Under the pieces are notes generated by a model, which saw only the letters and a list, made by a program, of their open reading frames with translations, searched no databases and was not told the DNA's origin. Positions 55,838 to 63,483 of a stretch of DNA of 64,000 nt are shown in pieces (the stretch's first letter is position 1; every line of letters starts with the position of its first letter). The translations under genes were made by a program, and so were the position numbers. This stretch comes from Saccharopolyspora indica (GTDB lineage: Bacteria; Actinomycetota; Actinomycetes; Mycobacteriales; Pseudonocardiaceae). The DNA lies in NCBI RefSeq assembly GCF_027853965.1, contig NZ_JAQGLB010000010.1, positions 62,001 through 126,000 of the forward strand, read 5' to 3'.

Positions 55838-55878
55838 CCGGCCGGGCGGTGCGAGGGGGCGTCGCATCGCCCGGCCGG
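55838..55878 (+). terminator. Hairpin terminator of the LacI gene
   Basis: 17-bp stem (arm CCGGCCGGGCGGTGCGA, one mismatch) with a 7-base loop, 7 bases past the stop. Confidence 0.7.
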
Positions 55879-55881
55879 GAA

Positions 55882-55926
55882 GGCCCGGTGCCGGGTGTCG
55901 GGGAGGGAGGCGGCCGGCACCGGGCC
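55882..55926 (-). terminator. Hairpin terminator of the small membrane-protein gene
   Basis: Perfect 13-bp stem GGCCCGGTGCCGG, 3 bases beyond the stop of the minus-strand gene at 55930. With the neighbouring hairpin it makes a back-to-back pair between convergent genes. Confidence 0.65.
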
Positions 55927-55929
55927 GGT

Positions 55930-56325
55930 CTACAGACGCCGCAACCCGGCGAGAATCCGTTGCAAGGGTGCGGGGTGGCAGTTTTGCCGGAAACTGCCAC
56001 CCCGGCGTGCCCGGACTGTCCGGTCGGTTTCCGGCAAAACTGCCGCACGAGCCCAATCGCTTCGGCAATCAGGTTCGGTGCCGGGAAGTTCACTGGGCTC
56101 GTCGCCTGTTGGGCGCTGATCGACCGGGGGTGTGCGGAGCCGGTGGCGACCGCAGCTGCTGGTTTCGGCTTCGACTCGAGCGATCAAGTAGTGGACCGTC
56201 AACGCTCCTTCCCCGCCTCCGGCATGCTGAGGTTGGCGAGAGAAGAAATAGAGGGCGCAGTAGGCCGCAAGCGAGGTGACGGCGAGGATGGCGATTGCCC
56301 AAATGGCCACGAGGTTCGCGCTCAT
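55930..56325 (-). CDS. Small single-pass membrane protein, C terminus running through a palindrome
   Basis: 131 residues from ATG 56325, overlapping the zinc-finger gene stop by four bases (ATGA). The N-terminal helix (LVAIWAIAILAVTSLAAYCALYFF, in pieces) and the following TVHYLIARVEAET, then GRHRLR, resemble a small-protein type found beside XRE/DUF397 loci. From about residue 90 the frame is encoded by the large palindrome E (AAVLPETD and GGSFRQNC come from its two arms), so the natural C terminus may have been replaced. A hairpin terminator follows. Confidence 0.6.
   Translation of the reverse strand: MSANLVAIWAIAILAVTSLAAYCALYFFSRQPQHAGGGEGALTVHYLIARVEAETSSCGRHRLRTPPVDQRPTGDEPSELPGTEPDCRSDWARAAVLPETDRTVRARRGGSFRQNCHPAPLQRILAGLRRL
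55972..56048. repeat. Large palindrome E
   Basis: Contains a perfect 13-bp hairpin (GGGGTGGCAGTTT, loop TGCCGG) and, in addition, an 18-base inverted repeat: GGCAGTTTTGCCGGAAAC at 55977-55994 and its exact complement at 56027-56044. Two alternative folds are therefore possible. It lies inside the reading frame of the small membrane protein. Confidence 0.8.
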
Positions 56326-56552
56326 CCCTTCATCGCTTTCAGCTCGGAGTTGCAGCGCTGGCACGAAGGTGCGCGTATCCAGTCCATTTCGGACGGCTCG
56401 GCAATGGCGAACAGGTCGCCGCAGAAGGATTTGCCGCTTGTTCCTGCGTCGATGCGTCGACCGCTGAATGCGTGGCGGACCAGCCCGTAGCTGCTGGAAT
56501 CGTCTACGACCGGAAGCCAGTGGTAGCGCAGTTGTCCGTTCGTTCCCGTCAT
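56322..56552 (-). CDS. Small putative zinc-finger protein
   Basis: 76 residues from ATG 56552. The conserved-looking features are a His/Cys set: HWLPV at the start, SFCGDLF in the middle and SCQRCNSELKA at the end, the last a CxxC knuckle. Similar small zinc-finger proteins sit beside XRE/DUF5753 genes in Pseudonocardiales. It overlaps the downstream membrane-protein gene by ATGA and is divergent from the XRE gene at 56702. Confidence 0.65.
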   Translation of the reverse strand: MTGTNGQLRYHWLPVVDDSSSYGLVRHAFSGRRIDAGTSGKSFCGDLFAIAEPSEMDWIRAPSCQRCNSELKAMKG

Positions 56553-56605
56553 GTCGACTCCTGTCTCCGTTCGCTGCGTCACCGCTCGATGACTGTGCGT
56601 TAGAC

Positions 56606-56625
56606 GGTAATGGTTACCCGGTAAC
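56606..56625. promoter_or_regulatory. Overlapping inverted repeats in the XRE promoter region
   Basis: GGTAATGGTTACCCGGTAAC holds three GGTAA-type half-sites in alternating direction, including the perfect GTTACC/GGTAAC pair with one base between. It lies between the divergent zinc-finger and XRE genes and is a plausible binding site for the XRE protein. Confidence 0.6.
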
Positions 56626-56701
56626 AAAGTCGACGTATGCGGCCCTGATCCGCCTGAACAGGTGATCTCGGGAGTTCGATCTCCCGTGCGAAGCTGGGCG
56701 C

Positions 56702-57553
56702 ATGGCAGGAACCGCACGGCAAGTGCACTTGGGGCGTCAGCTCCGACAGTTGCGGACCAGCGCAGGTGTGTCCCTGGAGGAGGCGGCTGCGCACCTGGAG
56801 CGATCGCGAGCGACAGTGGGCCACTGGGAGCGTGGCCACTCCAGGGTGTCTGCGAAGGACTTGGATGCGCTGCTCAAGTTCTACCGGGCTCCGGAAGATC
56901 TGGTCGAACAGCTACAGAAACTGCGCCGGGAGAGCGGTCAACGCGGCTGGTGGCAGAGCTACAAGCTGCCGTCCGATCTCGCTCCGTTCGTCGGCTTTGA
57001 AGCCGAGGCCAGCGAGATCTTCCACTACGAGCTGGGTCTGATTCCGGGATTGCTGCAGACGGAGGGCTACGCGAGAGCGGTGCACGAGGTGGGACGGCTC
57101 AAGCTGTCGGACGCCGAGCTCCAAAGCTGGGTCGACGTCCGACTCAAACGGCAGGAGAGGTTGAACAGCGGCGGTGGTCTGACCCTGCACGCGGTGATCG
57201 CGGAAGAAGCTCTCCACCGAGTGGTCGGCTCCCGGACGGTGATGGTCGATCAGCTCGAGCACCTGATTGCGGTGGCGAAGCGAAAGACGGTGAACTTGCA
57301 GGTGCTGCCGTTCTCGGCCGGTGCTCATGCTGGCTCAGTCGGTCCGATCACCGTGCTCCGGTTCGATGACGCCTCGCATGACGATGTGGCGTTCAGCGAC
57401 ACCCCGCTCGGCGGGCACGTCATCGACGACCTGCGAGACGTGGCCGAGCTTTCGCGGCTGTTCAGCGCGCTTCAAGCGCAGGCGCTTTCAGGAGAGGAGT
57501 CCGAGGGCCTGCTGCGTAGCATCGCGGATGCGCACGCCGGTTCGAAGGAGTGA
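56702..57553 (+). CDS. XRE-family regulator with DUF5753 (WhiJ type)
   Basis: 283 residues from ATG 56702. The N-terminal XRE helix-turn-helix (RQLRQLRTSAGVSLEEAAAH, RATVGHWERGHSRVS) is followed by DUF5753 (about 95-275: FEAEASEIFHYELGLIPGLLQTEGYARAV, LHAVIAEEALHR, VNLQVLPFSAGAHAG). This is the WhiJ architecture; such regulators act with the small DUF397 protein encoded next, as repressor and modulator of development or secondary metabolism in Streptomyces. Stop is 5 bases before the DUF397 start. Confidence 0.95.
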   Translation: MAGTARQVHLGRQLRQLRTSAGVSLEEAAAHLERSRATVGHWERGHSRVSAKDLDALLKFYRAPEDLVEQLQKLRRESGQRGWWQSYKLPSDLAPFVGFEAEASEIFHYELGLIPGLLQTEGYARAVHEVGRLKLSDAELQSWVDVRLKRQERLNSGGGLTLHAVIAEEALHRVVGSRTVMVDQLEHLIAVAKRKTVNLQVLPFSAGAHAGSVGPITVLRFDDASHDDVAFSDTPLGGHVIDDLRDVAELSRLFSALQAQALSGEESEGLLRSIADAHAGSKE

Positions 57554-57558
57554 GAGAC

Positions 57559-57759
57559 ATGGGCACGACACCTGAATGGCGCAAGTCCAGCCGCAGCGCT
57601 CAAGCAGGCAACTGCGTCGAGGTCGCCGTAAACCGGACGGATATCGCCTTGGTGCGTGACAGCAAGCTCGGAGATGAGTCGCCTGTCCTGCCGTTATCCC
57701 AGAAGACCTTTGCGAGCTTCCTCGGCTCGGTGAAGTCGGGGCGTTTCGACCCGCGTTGA
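57559..57759 (+). CDS. DUF397 protein, partner of the XRE regulator
   Basis: 66 residues from ATG 57559. DUF397 signature: EWRKSSRSAQAGNCVEVAV, then IALVRDSKLGDESPVLPLSQKTFASFLGSVKSGRF. It is translated right after the XRE gene. In studied systems these proteins bind and counteract or modulate their XRE partner, in a toxin-antitoxin-like pairing. A family C palindrome lies 26 bases past the stop. Confidence 0.95.
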   Translation: MGTTPEWRKSSRSAQAGNCVEVAVNRTDIALVRDSKLGDESPVLPLSQKTFASFLGSVKSGRFDPR

Positions 57760-57784
57760 GCGGCGCCCCCCTGATCGGGTGGTA

Positions 57785-57833
57785 GGTGAAGGGCACCTTT
57801 CGCCCAGTATGTTGGCGAAAGGTGCCCTTCACC
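57785..57833. repeat. Palindromic repeat family C, copy 3
   Basis: 49 bases with the family C arms; the 17-base centre (CGCCCAGTATGTTGGCG) adds four more base pairs (CGCC/GGCG). Between the convergent DUF397 and MFS genes, 10 bases before the MFS stop. Confidence 0.85.
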
Positions 57834-57842
57834 GCGAGGGGA

Positions 57843-59042
57843 TCAGTTGCGGGGGCGGGTGGTGAGGGGGCCGAGGGTTGCTGCTGCGATCATGAGCAGG
57901 GCGAAGGTGGTTGCGCCGGTGGTGAGGTTCGTTGCGTCCGTGAGGTAGCCGATCGCGACTGGGAGGGCTCCGGCGGGGAGGTAGCCGCCGAAGTTGAAGG
58001 CGGCGTTGGCCTCCGCTCGGCGGGCGGTGGGGACTTCTGCGCTCAGCATTGACAGGCCGCCCAGCTGGCCCAGGCCTTGGCCCGCGCCTGCCAGCATCGC
58101 TGCGGCGACCAGCGGTGGGATCGATGAGTGGTGCACTGCGAGCATCAGGGCCGCCATGCTCGCGACCGTGGCGGCGGCACCGGCCGTCAGGATGGTGCGG
58201 ATGGGGAGCTGCTGGACCGCGAACTGCACCGCGGTCGCGGTCGCGAACATCACGAACGCCATGCCGCCGGCGAGGATGCGGCTTTCGGAGCCCAGCAGGT
58301 CGGACAGCAGCGACGGGCCGAGCGAGAGCACGAAGCCGGTCGCCGTGATGCCGGGGGCGAACACGGCGAGGCCGCGGAGCAGGTGCTCGCGGTTCTCCCG
58401 CGGCACCGACGGCAGGCGGATCCAGGGGCCGGTGCTCGTGCGGTTCCCCTTGCTGGGCAACGGCATTCGGAGGACCGCCAGCAGCGCGGTGACCAGCAGC
58501 AGGGCTTCGAGGGCGAACACGGTGACGGTCGGGCCGGGCAGCGCTTCGGCCAGCACCCCGGCCAGCAGGGGGCCGAGTCCTGCGCCGAGCACCATCGCTG
58601 TGGAGGCCAGCAGCGATCCGAGTCGGGTCCGCGACGGGCCCGCGACCTCGGTCACCGCCGCCATCCCCGCCGAGACCACGGCGCCGACTCCGACGCCGGT
58701 CAGCAGCCGCGCGACGGCGAGCGCCGGGACGGAAGTGGCGGTGGCGAACACCAGGCAGGACAGCACGCCGAGTGCGACCGCGGGCACCAGGACGGGCTTG
58801 CGGCCTAGGCGGTCCGAAGCCACGCCCGCCACCAGGAGCGTGCCGAGCAGTCCGGCGATGTAGCTGGCGTAGATCACCGTGAGCATGCCCGAGGAGAACC
58901 CGATCTCCCGCTGCCACAGCACGTAGAGCGGGGTGGCCGCGTTGGACAGCGCGAGCACCGCGGTGATCGGCCAGGCGGCCAGCCAGATCTCCCACTTCGG
59001 CGGTGCGGTCGGTTCGGCGGGTGGCGCGGATGCCTGGGACAC
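57843..59042 (-). CDS. MFS exporter
   Basis: 399 residues from GTG 59042. Twelve membrane helices with the MFS loop motif GVASDRLGRKPVL between helices 2 and 3, and VARLLTGVGVGAVVSAG in helix 4, matching the drug-efflux (DHA) type. The divergent ArsR-fold regulator and the array of operator half-sites between them suggest induction by the exported compound. Confidence 0.92.
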   Translation of the reverse strand: MSQASAPPAEPTAPPKWEIWLAAWPITAVLALSNAATPLYVLWQREIGFSSGMLTVIYASYIAGLLGTLLVAGVASDRLGRKPVLVPAVALGVLSCLVFATATSVPALAVARLLTGVGVGAVVSAGMAAVTEVAGPSRTRLGSLLASTAMVLGAGLGPLLAGVLAEALPGPTVTVFALEALLLVTALLAVLRMPLPSKGNRTSTGPWIRLPSVPRENREHLLRGLAVFAPGITATGFVLSLGPSLLSDLLGSESRILAGGMAFVMFATATAVQFAVQQLPIRTILTAGAAATVASMAALMLAVHHSSIPPLVAAAMLAGAGQGLGQLGGLSMLSAEVPTARRAEANAAFNFGGYLPAGALPVAIGYLTDATNLTTGATTFALLMIAAATLGPLTTRPRN

Positions 59043-59054
59043 GGACTTCCCCTC

Positions 59055-59122
59055 GTTGTACGATCAGATTCGAACTACGACTGGAGTCGAACATAGCCCT
59101 TGTTCGAAAAAAGTCGTACAAC
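59055..59122. promoter_or_regulatory. Compound operator region of the MFS/ArsR pair
   Basis: Outer inverted repeat GTTGTACGA (59055-59063) and TCGTACAAC (59114-59122) encloses three TCGAAC-type sites (59069-59075, 59086-59092, 59102-59108). The region spans both divergent promoters and is AT-rich. Confidence 0.65.
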
Positions 59123-59141
59123 TACCTGAGGAGTGTTGCCC

Positions 59142-59492
59142 ATGTCACCGTCGGCGAAAGCAGGCGCGCTGCCGGACCCGCTGCCCGAGCCCGCCGCCGA
59201 AGACCTGCGGCTGGAGGTCGTCTTCGGCGCGCTGTCGGACCCGCTCCGGATGGAGATCGTGCGCAAGCTGCTGGTGGAGTCGGGCGGCGTCTACCACCCG
59301 TGCGGCTGGTTCGGCTTCGACCGGCCGAAGTCCTCGCTGACGCACCACTTCAAGGCGCTGCGCGAGGCGGGCCTGATCCGCCAGCGCCAGTACGGCACCG
59401 AACGGCGCAGCCAGGTCCGCACCGAAGACCTCGACGCCCGCTTCCCCGGTCTCCTCGATCTCGTCGCGTCGTCGAAACCCGCCGCCGGGTGA
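59142..59492 (+). CDS. ArsR-fold winged-helix regulator
   Basis: 116 residues from ATG 59142, GAGGAG upstream. The winged helix is VVFGALSDPLRMEIVRKLLVES, KSSLTHHFKALREAGLIRQRQYGTERR. It lacks the metal ligands of true ArsR sensors but has GVYHPCGWFGFDRPKSS between helices, typical of the subgroup that governs MFS drug pumps. It is expected to repress the divergent exporter. Confidence 0.9.
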   Translation: MSPSAKAGALPDPLPEPAAEDLRLEVVFGALSDPLRMEIVRKLLVESGGVYHPCGWFGFDRPKSSLTHHFKALREAGLIRQRQYGTERRSQVRTEDLDARFPGLLDLVASSKPAAG

Positions 59493-59496
59493 GTGC

Positions 59497-59540
59497 GCGA
59501 TTTCAAGGGGAATCGGACGTCCGACTTCCCTTGAAATCGC
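59497..59540. repeat. Palindromic repeat family B, copy 3
   Basis: 44 bases with left arm GCGATTTCAAGGGGAATC and right arm complementary but for one or two positions around GGACGTCC. Between convergent ArsR and fhs genes, 4 bases after the ArsR stop and 9 before that of fhs. Confidence 0.85.
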
Positions 59541-59549
59541 GTGGACCGG

Positions 59550-61247
59550 TCAGCTCAGGCCGGTGATCTGGCCGTGCTCGTCGATGTCGATGGACTCCGC
59601 CGCCGGGCGGGAGCCCAGGCCCGGCATCGTGCGCATCTCGCCGCAGATCGGGTAGATGAAGCCCGCACCCACCGAGGCCCGGACTTCTCGGACCGGGAGG
59701 GTCCAGCCCGTGGGAGCGCCGAGGAGGGTCGGGTCGGAGCTGAGGGAGAGGTGGGTTTTGGCGATGCAGATCGGGAGGTTCCCGTAGCCGTTCGCCTCGT
59801 AGCCGTCCAGGGCTCGGGCTGCGGCGGGGAGGTAGGAGACGCCGTCCGCGCCGTAGATCTTCGTCGCGATCGTCTCGATCTTGGCGCGCAGGTCCGCCGA
59901 ATCCGGGTACAGGAGCTGGAAGCCGCTCGGTTCCTCGGCTGCGGCCACCACCGCTTCGGCCAGCTCCACCGCGCCCTTGCCGCCGTCCAGGTAGTGGTTG
60001 CTGACCGCCACGCGGGCGCCTTCGGCCTCGGCGATCTCGCGGATCGCCTCGTGCTCGCTGTGGTAGTCGGTGGGGAAGGCGTTGATCGCCACCACCGGCG
60101 ACACCCCGTGCAGCCGGATGTTGTCAATCTGCTTGCGCAGGTTCGCCGCGCCCGCTCGCACGTCGTCCGGGTTCTCCGCCAGCATCGCCGCAGGTAGCGG
60201 CCTTCCCGCGACCACCTTGTAGCGGCCGGAGTGCGCCTTCAGCGCGCGCACCGTGGCCACCAGCACCGCCGCGTCCGGGCGCAGGCCGGAGGTGCGGCAC
60301 TTGATGTTGAAGAACCGCTCGGCGCCCATGTCCGCGCCGAAGCCCGCTTCGGTCACCAGGTAGTCCGCGCAGCGGCTGGCGATGCGGTCGGCCACCACCG
60401 AGGAGTTGCCGTGCGCGATGTTTCCGAACGGGCCCGCGTGCACCAGCACCGGCGTGTTCTCGGTCGTCTGCATCAGGTTCGGCTTGATCGCCTCGCGCAT
60501 GATCACCGCCATCGCGCCGCCCGCGCGCAGCTGCTCGGCGCTGACCGGCTCGCCGTCGCGGGTGTAGCCGACCACGATCCGGCCCAGCCGCTGCCGCATG
60601 TCCTGCAGCGACGTGGACAGCGCCAGCACCGCCATCACCTCGCTGGCCGCGGTGATGTCGAAGCCGGTCTGCCGGGGCGTGCCGTCGACCTTGCCGCCCA
60701 AGCCGGTGACGATGTTGCGCAGGTCGCGGTCGTTGACGTCCAGCACCCGCCGCCAGGTGATCCGGTGCTGGTCGATGCCCAGCGCGTTCCCCTTGTGCAG
60801 GTGGTTGTCCAGCATCGCGGCCAGCATGTTGTGCGCCGCGGTGACCGCGTGCATGTCGCCGGTGAGGTGCAGGTTCAGCGCCTCCATCGGCACCACCTGG
60901 CTGTAGCCGCCGCCCGCCGCGCCGCCCTTGATGCCGAAGGTCGGGCCCATCGACGGCTGCCGGATCGCAATCGCGGAGCGCTTGCCGAGGTGCCGCAGCG
61001 CCTGGCCGAGCCCCACCGTCGTGGTCGTCTTGCCCTCGCCCAACGGGGTGGGCGTGATGGCCGAGACGACGATGTAGCGGGCGGTGGGCTCGGCGGGCAG
61101 CTCGTCGAGCGCCTCCAGCGAGATCTTGGCGACGTTGCGGCCGTACGGTTCGAGCAGGTGGGGGCCGATGCCGAGCTGCGCCGCGACGTCCTCCAGCGGC
61201 TCGAGCGAGGTGTTGCGGGAGATGTCGAGGTCGGAGGGGATGTTCAT
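59550..61247 (-). CDS. fhs: Formate-tetrahydrofolate ligase
   Basis: 565 residues from ATG 61247 with GGGAGGT upstream. ATP loop TPTPLGEGKTT (65-75), substrate segments RQPSMGPTFGIKGGAAGGGY and HGNSSVVADRI, and the C-terminal TMPGLGSRPA are diagnostic. It interconverts formate plus THF plus ATP with 10-formyl-THF. Run in reverse it would release formate and ATP from one-carbon units supplied by the upstream demethylases. Overlaps the MTHFR-like gene by ATGA. Confidence 0.97.
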   Translation of the reverse strand: MNIPSDLDISRNTSLEPLEDVAAQLGIGPHLLEPYGRNVAKISLEALDELPAEPTARYIVVSAITPTPLGEGKTTTTVGLGQALRHLGKRSAIAIRQPSMGPTFGIKGGAAGGGYSQVVPMEALNLHLTGDMHAVTAAHNMLAAMLDNHLHKGNALGIDQHRITWRRVLDVNDRDLRNIVTGLGGKVDGTPRQTGFDITAASEVMAVLALSTSLQDMRQRLGRIVVGYTRDGEPVSAEQLRAGGAMAVIMREAIKPNLMQTTENTPVLVHAGPFGNIAHGNSSVVADRIASRCADYLVTEAGFGADMGAERFFNIKCRTSGLRPDAAVLVATVRALKAHSGRYKVVAGRPLPAAMLAENPDDVRAGAANLRKQIDNIRLHGVSPVVAINAFPTDYHSEHEAIREIAEAEGARVAVSNHYLDGGKGAVELAEAVVAAAEEPSGFQLLYPDSADLRAKIETIATKIYGADGVSYLPAAARALDGYEANGYGNLPICIAKTHLSLSSDPTLLGAPTGWTLPVREVRASVGAGFIYPICGEMRTMPGLGSRPAAESIDIDEHGQITGLS

Positions 61248-62086
61248 GCGGGTACCTCCCTGAGCCGGGCGATCAGGTCGTGGCGCCACTGCACCGTCTT
61301 CGCGATCTCGTTGAAGGTGAAGAAGTGCCAGCCCGCGATGCCGCAGGAGGGGTCGACGAGGTGGGGGGAGAGCCCGTCGAACAGCTCCTCCGGTGTGTAG
61401 CGGGTGAGCAACTTCGACACTACGCCGTGCTGCTTGCGCAGGTAGCGCATCGACTCGCCCAGCCCGATCCGCAGCGAGATCCGCAGCAGCCTGCGCGCGT
61501 CCACCACACCGGGCACGCCGAGGTGGATCGGCAGCAGCACGCCGCGGGCGCGCACCGCCTTCACCCAGGACGCCACCGTCCGCGGGTCGTAGCAGATCTG
61601 CGAGACCACGTAGTCGGCGTAGCGGGACTTCTCGGTCATGGCCCGGACGGTCGTGGCGTCGGGGATGAACGCGTGCCGCTCCGGGTAGCCGGTGATGCCC
61701 ACCCGCTCCGGACGGCGGCCGAGCTCGTCCATCGCGCGCAGCAGCGCGAGGGCATCGGGGAAGTCGCCGCGCGGAACCGGTGAATCCCCGGCCACCACGA
61801 ACACCTCGGTGATGCCGAGCTCGTCGGTGCGGTCGAGCAGCGCGGTCAGGTGCGCGCGGTCGCCGATCATCCGGGCCGCCAGGTGCGGGACCACGTGCAG
61901 ATCGCGTGCCCGCAGCTCAGCGGCCAGGTCCATGGTGGCCTCGATGCCCTTGGCCGGCGAGGCCGTGACCGTCACGGTGGTGCCCGCGGGCAGCAGTTCC
62001 GCCTGCGCCAGCACGCCTTTCAGCGGAATCACCTCGAACCGGGCGTGGTTCAGCGACTGCTGCAGGAGTTCGGGTTGGGTCTTCAT
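61244..62086 (-). CDS. Methylenetetrahydrofolate reductase-superfamily protein
   Basis: 280 residues. A TIM-barrel of the MTHFR superfamily: VTVTASPAKGIEATMDLA, VVPHLAARM, the flavin-proximal ELGITEVFVVAGDSP and VGITGYPERH, and DYVVSQICYDP. It is shorter and more diverged than housekeeping MetF. Set between fhs and a DmdA-like demethylase, it would oxidise 5-methyl-THF to methylene-THF in a methyl-catabolic route. ATGA overlap with fhs. Confidence 0.9.
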   Translation of the reverse strand: MKTQPELLQQSLNHARFEVIPLKGVLAQAELLPAGTTVTVTASPAKGIEATMDLAAELRARDLHVVPHLAARMIGDRAHLTALLDRTDELGITEVFVVAGDSPVPRGDFPDALALLRAMDELGRRPERVGITGYPERHAFIPDATTVRAMTEKSRYADYVVSQICYDPRTVASWVKAVRARGVLLPIHLGVPGVVDARRLLRISLRIGLGESMRYLRKQHGVVSKLLTRYTPEELFDGLSPHLVDPSCGIAGWHFFTFNEIAKTVQWRHDLIARLREVPA

Positions 62087-62153
62087 CGTTGCTCACCTCC
62101 TTCAGTTGTTGGCTCGGGGTCAGTTGGTGCCAGGGGTTCGGTCTTCCTTGGGG

Positions 62154-62197
62154 TCGTGAGCGGTTTGGGGTGCTATAGCCCCTCAAAGCACTCACGA
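62154..62197. repeat. Palindromic repeat family A, copy 6
   Basis: 44 bases, left arm TCGTGAGCGGTTTGGGG, centre TGCTATAGCC, right arm CCTCAAAGCACTCACGA. It abuts the stop codon of the DmdA-like gene (62198) and lies 67 bases ahead of the MTHFR-like start, inside what would otherwise be one operon. Confidence 0.85.
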
Positions 62198-63391
62198 CTA
62201 CGCCGAGCCGACCAGGCGCTTGGGGATGTCCTTGGTCGGGTCCAGGAACGGCTTCTCCACCACGACCGCGTCCTGCGGGCCGTGCTGGGTGTGCACCACG
62301 AGTTCGGTGCCCAGGCCCTCGTAGGCGATCGGCACCATCGCGTAGCCGATGTTGCGCTCCAGGCGCGGCGAGTAGCAGGCCGAGGTGACCTCGCCGATGC
62401 GCAGGCCGTGCGGGTCGTGCACGTCGAAGACGTCGACCATCTCGCCGTCGTTGAACGAGCCCACGCCCGGCCCGCCGATCTCCACGCCGACCAGCTTGCG
62501 GCTGATGCCCTCCGCCTTGATCCGCCGCAGCGCGGCCTTGCCGATGAAGTCCGCCTCCTGCTCCAGGTCGACCATCCAGGTCTTCTCGAAGCCGTAGCCG
62601 ACCTCGAACGGGTTGGTGTCGTAGGTGATGTCGCAGCCCCAGGACAGGATCCCGGCCTCGATGCGCCGGATGTGGCACGGCCCGATCACCCGCATGCCGT
62701 GCGGTTCGCCGGCCTGCCAGATGGCGTCCCACAGCCGCACGCCGTCGCGGCTGGCGTCGTGCAGGTAGATCTCGTAGCCCAGCTCGGCGGTGTAGCCGGT
62801 GCGCGAGACCACCACCTGCATGCCGTCCAGCTCGCGCTCCACCGCGTAGTAGTAGGGCACGTCGAGGATCGACTCGCCGAAGAGGTCGACCATCACGTCC
62901 CGCGACTTCGGGCCCTGGACCTGCACCGGCCCGACGTCGGGTTCGCGGATCTCGACGTCCACGCCCAGGTTGTGCGCCAGGCCCTTGGCCCACAGCAGCA
63001 CGTCGCTGTCGGCCAGCGACAACCAGAAGCGGTTCTCGCCGAGCCGCAGCAGCACCGGGTCGTTGATGATGCCGCCGTCCTCGGCGGTGACGAACACGTA
63101 CTTGCACTGCCCGACCTTGCACTTGGTCAGGTCGCGGGGCACGAGCATGTTGGTGAACTCGAAGGCGTCGGGGCCGGTGATCTCCACCTGCCGCTCGACA
63201 CCGACGTCCCACAGCGTCACGCCCTCCAGCAGCGCCCAGTACTCGCCGACCGGATCGCCGTAGTGCCGCGGGTGGTAGGTGTGGTTGTACACGCTGTACA
63301 GGCCGACGCCGTGCCGCCGCGAGGCGTAGAAGAACGGCGACTTGCGCAGCCGCGGGTAGAGCAGGACACCGGGATTCGGGTTGATGGTCAT
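62198..63391 (-). CDS. THF-dependent demethylase of the GcvT/DmdA family
   Basis: 397 residues. GcvT fold with strong DmdA-like character: LWDVGVERQVEITGPDAFE, MLVPRDLTKCKVGQCKYV, GGIINDPVLLRLGENRFWLSLADSD and REPDVGPVQVQGPKSRDVM, then GYTAELGYEIYL and a C-terminal barrel. DmdA removes a methyl group from dimethylsulfoniopropionate to THF; relatives act on other methyl donors. Placed with MTHFR-like and fhs genes it should produce 5-methyl-THF for oxidation. The methyl donor is unproven. Confidence 0.9.
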   Translation of the reverse strand: MTINPNPGVLLYPRLRKSPFFYASRRHGVGLYSVYNHTYHPRHYGDPVGEYWALLEGVTLWDVGVERQVEITGPDAFEFTNMLVPRDLTKCKVGQCKYVFVTAEDGGIINDPVLLRLGENRFWLSLADSDVLLWAKGLAHNLGVDVEIREPDVGPVQVQGPKSRDVMVDLFGESILDVPYYYAVERELDGMQVVVSRTGYTAELGYEIYLHDASRDGVRLWDAIWQAGEPHGMRVIGPCHIRRIEAGILSWGCDITYDTNPFEVGYGFEKTWMVDLEQEADFIGKAALRRIKAEGISRKLVGVEIGGPGVGSFNDGEMVDVFDVHDPHGLRIGEVTSACYSPRLERNIGYAMVPIAYEGLGTELVVHTQHGPQDAVVVEKPFLDPTKDIPKRLVGSA

Positions 63392-63483
63392 GAGTGCTCC
63401 GCCTCCTCCGGGGTAGCCGATATCCGCGCCGCTGGTGGGGCAGCGCGGCCGGGTGTCTCCAGGGTTCGCGTGGAATGTGCTGA

